64,000 nucleotides of DNA. It comes from Alviniconcha marisindica. Its lineage: Eukaryota; Mollusca; Gastropoda; Provannidae. The stretch's first letter is position 1; each line of letters starts with the position of its first letter. This document shows, one piece after another, positions 62,276 through 64,000 of this stretch. The stretch covers positions 310,001 to 374,000 of the forward strand of contig JABMCL010002859.1 in the NCBI GenBank assembly GCA_018857735.1, written 5' to 3'. Made by a program: the position numbers and the translations under genes. Below the pieces are notes generated by a model that was not told the DNA's origin, did no database searches, and worked only from the letters and a program-made list of their open reading frames with translations.

Positions 62276-62978
62276 CTCTAACCCCCGTCGAACAAAAGCC
62301 ATCGCCAACCCTGCCTATGATGGAAGACTCGTCCCGTAAAAAAGTGTGCCTCAGGTGTTAGAGGACGCCAAGGGAATGGCCGGGAGGTAAAGACGATCAA
62401 GAGCGCTGACGGCGGGCCGGTCAATGAACCTACATCCAGACCTGATAAGTCAAAACGAACGCGACCCACAAGACCAGGCCTGCGACGTGGAGTGGCGTGC
62501 CCTCTGCCAGCTTACCAAGGATAGTAAACACACAATCCGAGAACACTTAATCTGACCTACTTCATGGCCGTGCTTCAGCTCCACGTATCAGGGCTCTCTG
62601 TAATAAGTTGTGTGCAAATTTAAGTTTTGTACAGTCAGTATGCTCGTGTGTGCGGGAGCCTGTGTGTGTGTGTGTGTGTGTGTGTGCTTGTACGCGCTTA
62701 GACTAGTCTCTACGGACAAGATTTTGTGCTTTATGCATACTTTCATTATTATTATTAATAATAAAAATTAAAACTACAGTGCTAGCGCTATTTTCGTTCT
62801 CAGTCACGTTGACATTTCCTTGCTTGGACTGTTCACGCACACTTTTTGAAAGGCTAAAAATCCGGAGACAGGACTGTGCATTTCATTGTCTGTCGGGTTT
62901 GTTTCTTTATTTTTGTTGCTGCTGCTGTGGGGTTACCTCCTTGTCACGTCACGTCACGTCACGTCACGTCACGTCACG

Positions 62979-63023
<45 letters not shown>

Positions 63024-63306
63024 CCACTTTCCCAAGTCCCCAACACACACAGTCTACTTTCCAAAGTCCCCAAAGTCCAGACTCACCGGAAAGCATCTTA
63101 TTGTTGAATGTGTTGATGATCTGTTCACATTTGTCTTTGGACTCCATCCGCGCAAAGCCCACGCAGCGACTGAAGCCGTCGGGTTTCCGTAGAATCCTGG
63201 TGGAGATGACGGTACCGTAATCCTTGAACATGTTCTCTAGATGCTTCTCCGTGAAGTGCATAGGCAGGTTGGCTATATACAGGTTGGTAGGGTCCTGCTC
63301 TTGTTG
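33725..63306 (-). CDS. RBMS: RBMS-family RNA-binding protein, 3' part (multi-exon, 5' partial)
   Basis: A single-stranded nucleic-acid binding protein of the RBMS (MSSP)/alan shepard family. Known members bind AU-rich RNA or ssDNA through two RRMs and act in mRNA stability, splicing or chromatin. In transcript order the window holds exons 63306-63087, 55870-55779, 55097-55045, 53059-52852, 48566-48505, 47685-47586, 35907-35827 and 34028-33725. Six consecutive exons keep phase and give 245 residues: RRM2 ([15 protein letters not shown] to FNNKMLSG), [16 protein letters not shown], the vertebrate-like [20 protein letters not shown] block and [15 protein letters not shown]. The last two exons carry a phase problem, described separately. 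RRM1 lies beyond the right edge. The RBMS1/2/3 paralogue cannot be assigned for an invertebrate. A minus-strand AATAAA lies at 33530-33535. Confidence 0.93.
34550..34840 (+). mobile_element. SINE-like dispersed element
   Basis: Contains TGTTAAAGATCCTGTAGCCC, TCAGAATTTGATGGATTATT and AACCCAGCATGC. I recall this pattern from gastropod dispersed repeats. No second copy is in the window, so the call rests on memory of the motif. It lies in the last RBMS intron. Confidence 0.4.
35827..35907 (-). CDS. RBMS: RBMS exon (81 nt), open in two frames
   Basis: Acceptor tatgttgcag, donor GAG|GTACGT. In phase 0 it reads [20 protein letters not shown] and on to LLHTMAAE, following directly from NAS. In the frame that fits the long terminal exon it reads [20 protein letters not shown] and TPWQQ. 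Its acceptor is the template of the tandem array just upstream on the minus strand (35908-36480). Confidence 0.75.
35908..36480 (-). repeat. tandem copies of the RBMS 81-nt exon acceptor, about 14
   Basis: Read on the minus strand, each 34-50-bp unit has a T-rich run, TGTCCATCTGTGTGTTGCAG and then TATCCTGTGG or TATCTATCC. The last unit (lowest coordinates) contains the real acceptor of exon 35827-35907. Confidence 0.92.
36481..44996. other. large RBMS intron, no firm exon seen
   Basis: About 8.5 kb of AT-rich intron with CA/GT microsatellites (36650-36720, 37920-37972, 38365-38420, 38567-38627), a C run at 36606 and G runs at 42722-42744 and 44137-44162. Open frames such as 42295-42648 show no recognisable domain. 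Confidence 0.5.
44137..44162 (+). repeat. homopolymer run of 26 G
   Basis: An uninterrupted G run after a GT repeat. On the transcribed RBMS strand this is a C run. Length in the assembly may be uncertain. Confidence 0.9.
44997..45050 (-). CDS. RBMS: candidate small RBMS exon (54 nt)
   Basis: A very good acceptor (tttccatcatacctacag) and donor GAG|GTAATT enclose [18 protein letters not shown], open only in phase 0. It lies about 110 bases after the other candidate exon on the minus strand. No family similarity recognised. Confidence 0.28.
45159..45203 (-). CDS. RBMS: candidate small RBMS exon (45 nt)
   Basis: Acceptor gcacgcttgcag and donor GGA|GTGAGT enclose [15 protein letters not shown] in phase 0-0, compatible with the preceding exon. 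Read-through meets a stop seven codons later. Inferred only from splice signals and an open frame. Confidence 0.28.
45204..47585. other. RBMS intron, no gene seen
   Basis: AT-rich sequence of about 2.4 kb. No repeat array or supported exon found. Confidence 0.4.
47586..47685 (-). CDS. RBMS: RBMS exon, QMGQLSLS block
   Basis: Acceptor gcttcccag and donor TCG|GTAGGG. It reads [20 protein letters not shown] then [13 protein letters not shown], matching TQQMSHLSLG of vertebrate RBMS. A second acceptor 11 bases upstream (end 47696, aatcaacag) would break the frame from the preceding exon, so 47685 was chosen. Confidence 0.85.
48505..48566 (-). CDS. RBMS: RBMS exon (62 nt)
   Basis: Acceptor ctaattcacag, donor CTG AT|GTAAAT. 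It encodes [20 protein letters not shown]. If the donor is not used, reading continues to ATG TAA and ends the protein here, so a short isoform is possible. Confidence 0.8.
49320..49720 (+). repeat. 64-82-bp tandem repeat, about six copies
   Basis: Units contain GTCAGTCACACCA, AACTGTGG, ACATGTCCTCTGACCATACC and ACAGCAGTCTAGCTGCA. Unit length varies by internal deletion. In the RBMS intron between exons 52852 and 48566. Confidence 0.9.
50035..50750 (+). repeat. 27-bp minisatellite, about 26 copies
   Basis: Units of GACTTCATATCAATGTCCTG plus TCCGTAA. Because the period is a multiple of three, the minus strand stays open as a nine-residue repeat (MKSYGQDID). Lies in an RBMS intron. Confidence 0.93.
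50770..52851. other. RBMS intron, no gene seen
   Basis: About 2 kb, containing a GA microsatellite (51832-51902) and a C run (52161-52177). The remainder is AT-rich unique sequence. Confidence 0.45.
52852..53059 (-). CDS. RBMS: RBMS exon, conserved linker
   Basis: Acceptor cttggcggcaaag, donor CCT CAT|GTGAGT. It reads [40 protein letters not shown] and [20 protein letters not shown]. The last part matches the STYQVQSPSWMQ-QPYILQHPG block of vertebrate RBMS. Confidence 0.95.
53060..55044. other. RBMS intron, no gene seen
   Basis: About 2 kb with a G-rich stretch near 53388-53415 and short GT repeats near 53651-53710. No supported exon. Confidence 0.45.
55045..55097 (-). CDS. RBMS: RBMS exon (53 nt)
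   Basis: Acceptor ttgttttcag, donor AAT GC|GTATGT. It encodes [18 protein letters not shown] (last codon shared). Ala/Gln-rich, in phase with both neighbours. Confidence 0.85.
55339..55457 (+). repeat. 58-bp direct duplication
   Basis: Two adjacent, nearly identical copies beginning GAATCAGTCAGATTATATTG and ending CTGTTCTCAATTTAT, in the RBMS intron before exon 55779-55870 (minus). Confidence 0.9.
55779..55870 (-). CDS. RBMS: RBMS exon, end of RRM2 and basic linker
   Basis: Acceptor cttgttgcag, donor GAA|GTGAGT. It reads [20 protein letters not shown] then [25 protein letters not shown] equals EPLLCKFADGGQKKR of vertebrate RBMS, the last strand of RRM2 plus a basic tail. Confidence 0.95.
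55871..59580. other. RBMS intron, repeats only
   Basis: Intron between the RRM2 exon and exon 55779-55870. It holds CA repeats (56056-56100), C runs (56716, 58789) and the 103-bp tandem repeat. No supported exon. Confidence 0.45.
57567..57870 (+). repeat. 103-bp tandem repeat, three copies
   Basis: Units start GTTCATATTTCACATGG and include TTTGTTTTA and TTTAATGTGGTGATTCAAG, with starts near 57569, 57672 and 57775. The third is more diverged. Confidence 0.9.
59590..60070. promoter_or_regulatory. CpG-rich block inside RBMS intron
   Basis: CpG dinucleotides are dense here (for example GTGGCGCGTGACGTGAACAC and ACGCCGAGGCGGCC), unlike the AT-rich, CpG-poor introns around it. It could be an internal promoter or enhancer. 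No start site or first exon can be assigned from sequence alone. Confidence 0.35.
60100..60760. repeat. C/T-rich irregular repeat
   Basis: Loose tandem units of TTCTTCTCCCAGCCCCTCTTATTT over about 600 bp, pyrimidine-only for long stretches on the plus strand. Individual units resemble acceptor tracts, but on the strand opposite to RBMS. Confidence 0.8.
61020..61090 (-). mobile_element. tRNA-like sequence (SINE head or tRNA pseudogene)
   Basis: The minus strand reads TGGCCGGGCGGTAGCGC (A-box-like), an anticodon-like CTTGTAAGC region and TGTTCGATTCC (B box with one mismatch). The acceptor stem does not close well, so a SINE head or decayed tRNA is more likely than a working tRNA gene. Confidence 0.55.
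62640..62770 (+). repeat. dispersed repeat, third copy of the 22.2 kb family
   Basis: A GT tract followed by TAGTCTCTACGGACAAGATT and an ATT-rich tail, as at 22190-22395. It sits in an RBMS intron. Confidence 0.65.
62943..62982 (+). repeat. pentamer array (GTCAC)8
   Basis: Eight perfect copies of GTCAC followed directly by a CA run. It begins about 100 bases past the donor of the RRM2 exon on the minus strand. Confidence 0.95.
63087..63306 (-). CDS. RBMS: RBMS exon encoding RRM2
   Basis: Acceptor ctgtttcag, donor TCC G|GTGAGT. It encodes [20 protein letters not shown], then [40 protein letters not shown] and [11 protein letters not shown]2 is LYIANL. RNP1 is RCVGFARM, where vertebrate RBMS proteins have RGVGFARM, so the usual Gly is Cys. 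Confidence 0.97.
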
Positions 63307-63560
63307 CTGAAACAGAGAGACCAGCCAGGTGTTTTGACACGAAAAACAGTATTGCTGAAACACAGAGACCAGCCAAGTGTTTTGACACGAAAAAAAAAGA
63401 GAGAGAAAAAGTGGTGCTGAAACACAGAGACCAGCCAGGTGTTTTGACACGAAAAAAAGTATTGCTGAAACACAGACCAGACCAGCCAGGTGTATTGACA
63501 CGAAATAAAAATGTTGCTGAAACAGAGACCAGCCAGGTGTTCGGACATGAAAAAAAAGTA
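63307..63560 (-). repeat. tandem copies of the RBMS RRM2 exon acceptor, five counting the real one
   Basis: On the minus strand each 48-62-bp unit reads GTGTCAAAACACCTGGCTGG, tctctgtgtttcag, then CAA. The last unit is the true acceptor of exon 63087-63306 (TTTCAG|CAACAAGAGC). The upstream copies continue as CAATACT or CAACATT. Confidence 0.92.
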
Positions 63561-63828
63561 TCTCATCTCTCTCTCTCTCCCACCCCCGAAATATATTTTG
63601 CAGAAACCAAGCCACAAGTTGGAGGGGAAAACGATGAAACGTTTTGCCTCCACAGCACAGTAATCATTAAAATGAAATTCACCCTCCTATTTCTCTCTCT
63701 CCTGTCATATTTATTTATACACATGTGTACGCGACCGCGCATCCGAACTTGTTTGTTACCACTGTCATGTATTGCTTTCTGTCGTTTCATATAATTATTT
63801 GTTTGCATACTACACGTTGCAATAACCT

Positions 63829-63833
<5 letters not shown>

Positions 63834-63882
<49 letters not shown>
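63834..63882. repeat. (CT)n microsatellite at the window end
   Basis: A run of CT followed by CA-rich sequence, in the RBMS intron upstream of RRM2. Confidence 0.95.
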
Positions 63883-63884
<2 letters not shown>

Positions 63885-64000
63885 ACCACACACACACACC
63901 CACACACACTCTCCCTCTGTCATCACACACACACACAAGCATACGCGCACCACATACACCACAAAGCATACGCTTTCAGTTTTACCCATAACTCGTGCAC

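Overview
The window is animal genomic DNA, most likely from a mollusc and probably a gastropod. This rests on short, conserved exons with GT-AG introns, two recognisable metazoan genes, extreme loads of (CA)n/(CT)n microsatellites and minisatellites, and tRNA-derived and other dispersed repeats. Nothing looks prokaryotic. The species assignment is an inference.

Plus strand, about 0.57-19.0 kb: the 3' two thirds of a NEK10 orthologue (never-in-mitosis-A related kinase 10). Nineteen exons with consistent phases, plus one tentative upstream exon, encode 858 residues to the TGA at 19016-19018. They cover the end of the armadillo-like region, the whole kinase domain (glycine loop, catalytic Lys, HRDLTPNN, DFG, CPE), a charged helical stretch, a Ser/Pro-rich linker and the conserved NEK10 C-terminus. 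The 5' part lies left of the window.

About 19.0-33.5 kb: intergenic space between the 3' ends of two convergent genes, holding several minisatellites, a 94-base hairpin and long microsatellites. I see no gene in it.

Minus strand, about 33.7-63.3 kb: the 3' part of an RBMS-family gene (RNA-binding motif, single-stranded-interacting protein; related to fly alan shepard). It contains the RRM2 exon, five further well-supported exons through the conserved QMGQLSLS region, an 81-nt exon that is open in two frames, and a terminal exon with a polyQ tract and the stop. RRM1 and the 5' end lie right of the window. Two further small exons are possible in the 11.7 kb intron.

The main unusual theme is that at least five tandem-repeat arrays are built from the splice junction they abut. 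These are the DFG exon acceptor of NEK10 (three copies), the acceptor of the ISDPILQ exon (about 12), the donor of the penultimate NEK10 exon (four), the acceptor of the 81-nt RBMS exon (about 14) and the acceptor of the RBMS RRM2 exon (five). Each array places decoy splice sites next to the real one. Two kinase-core exons also have UG repeats where the pyrimidine tract should be.
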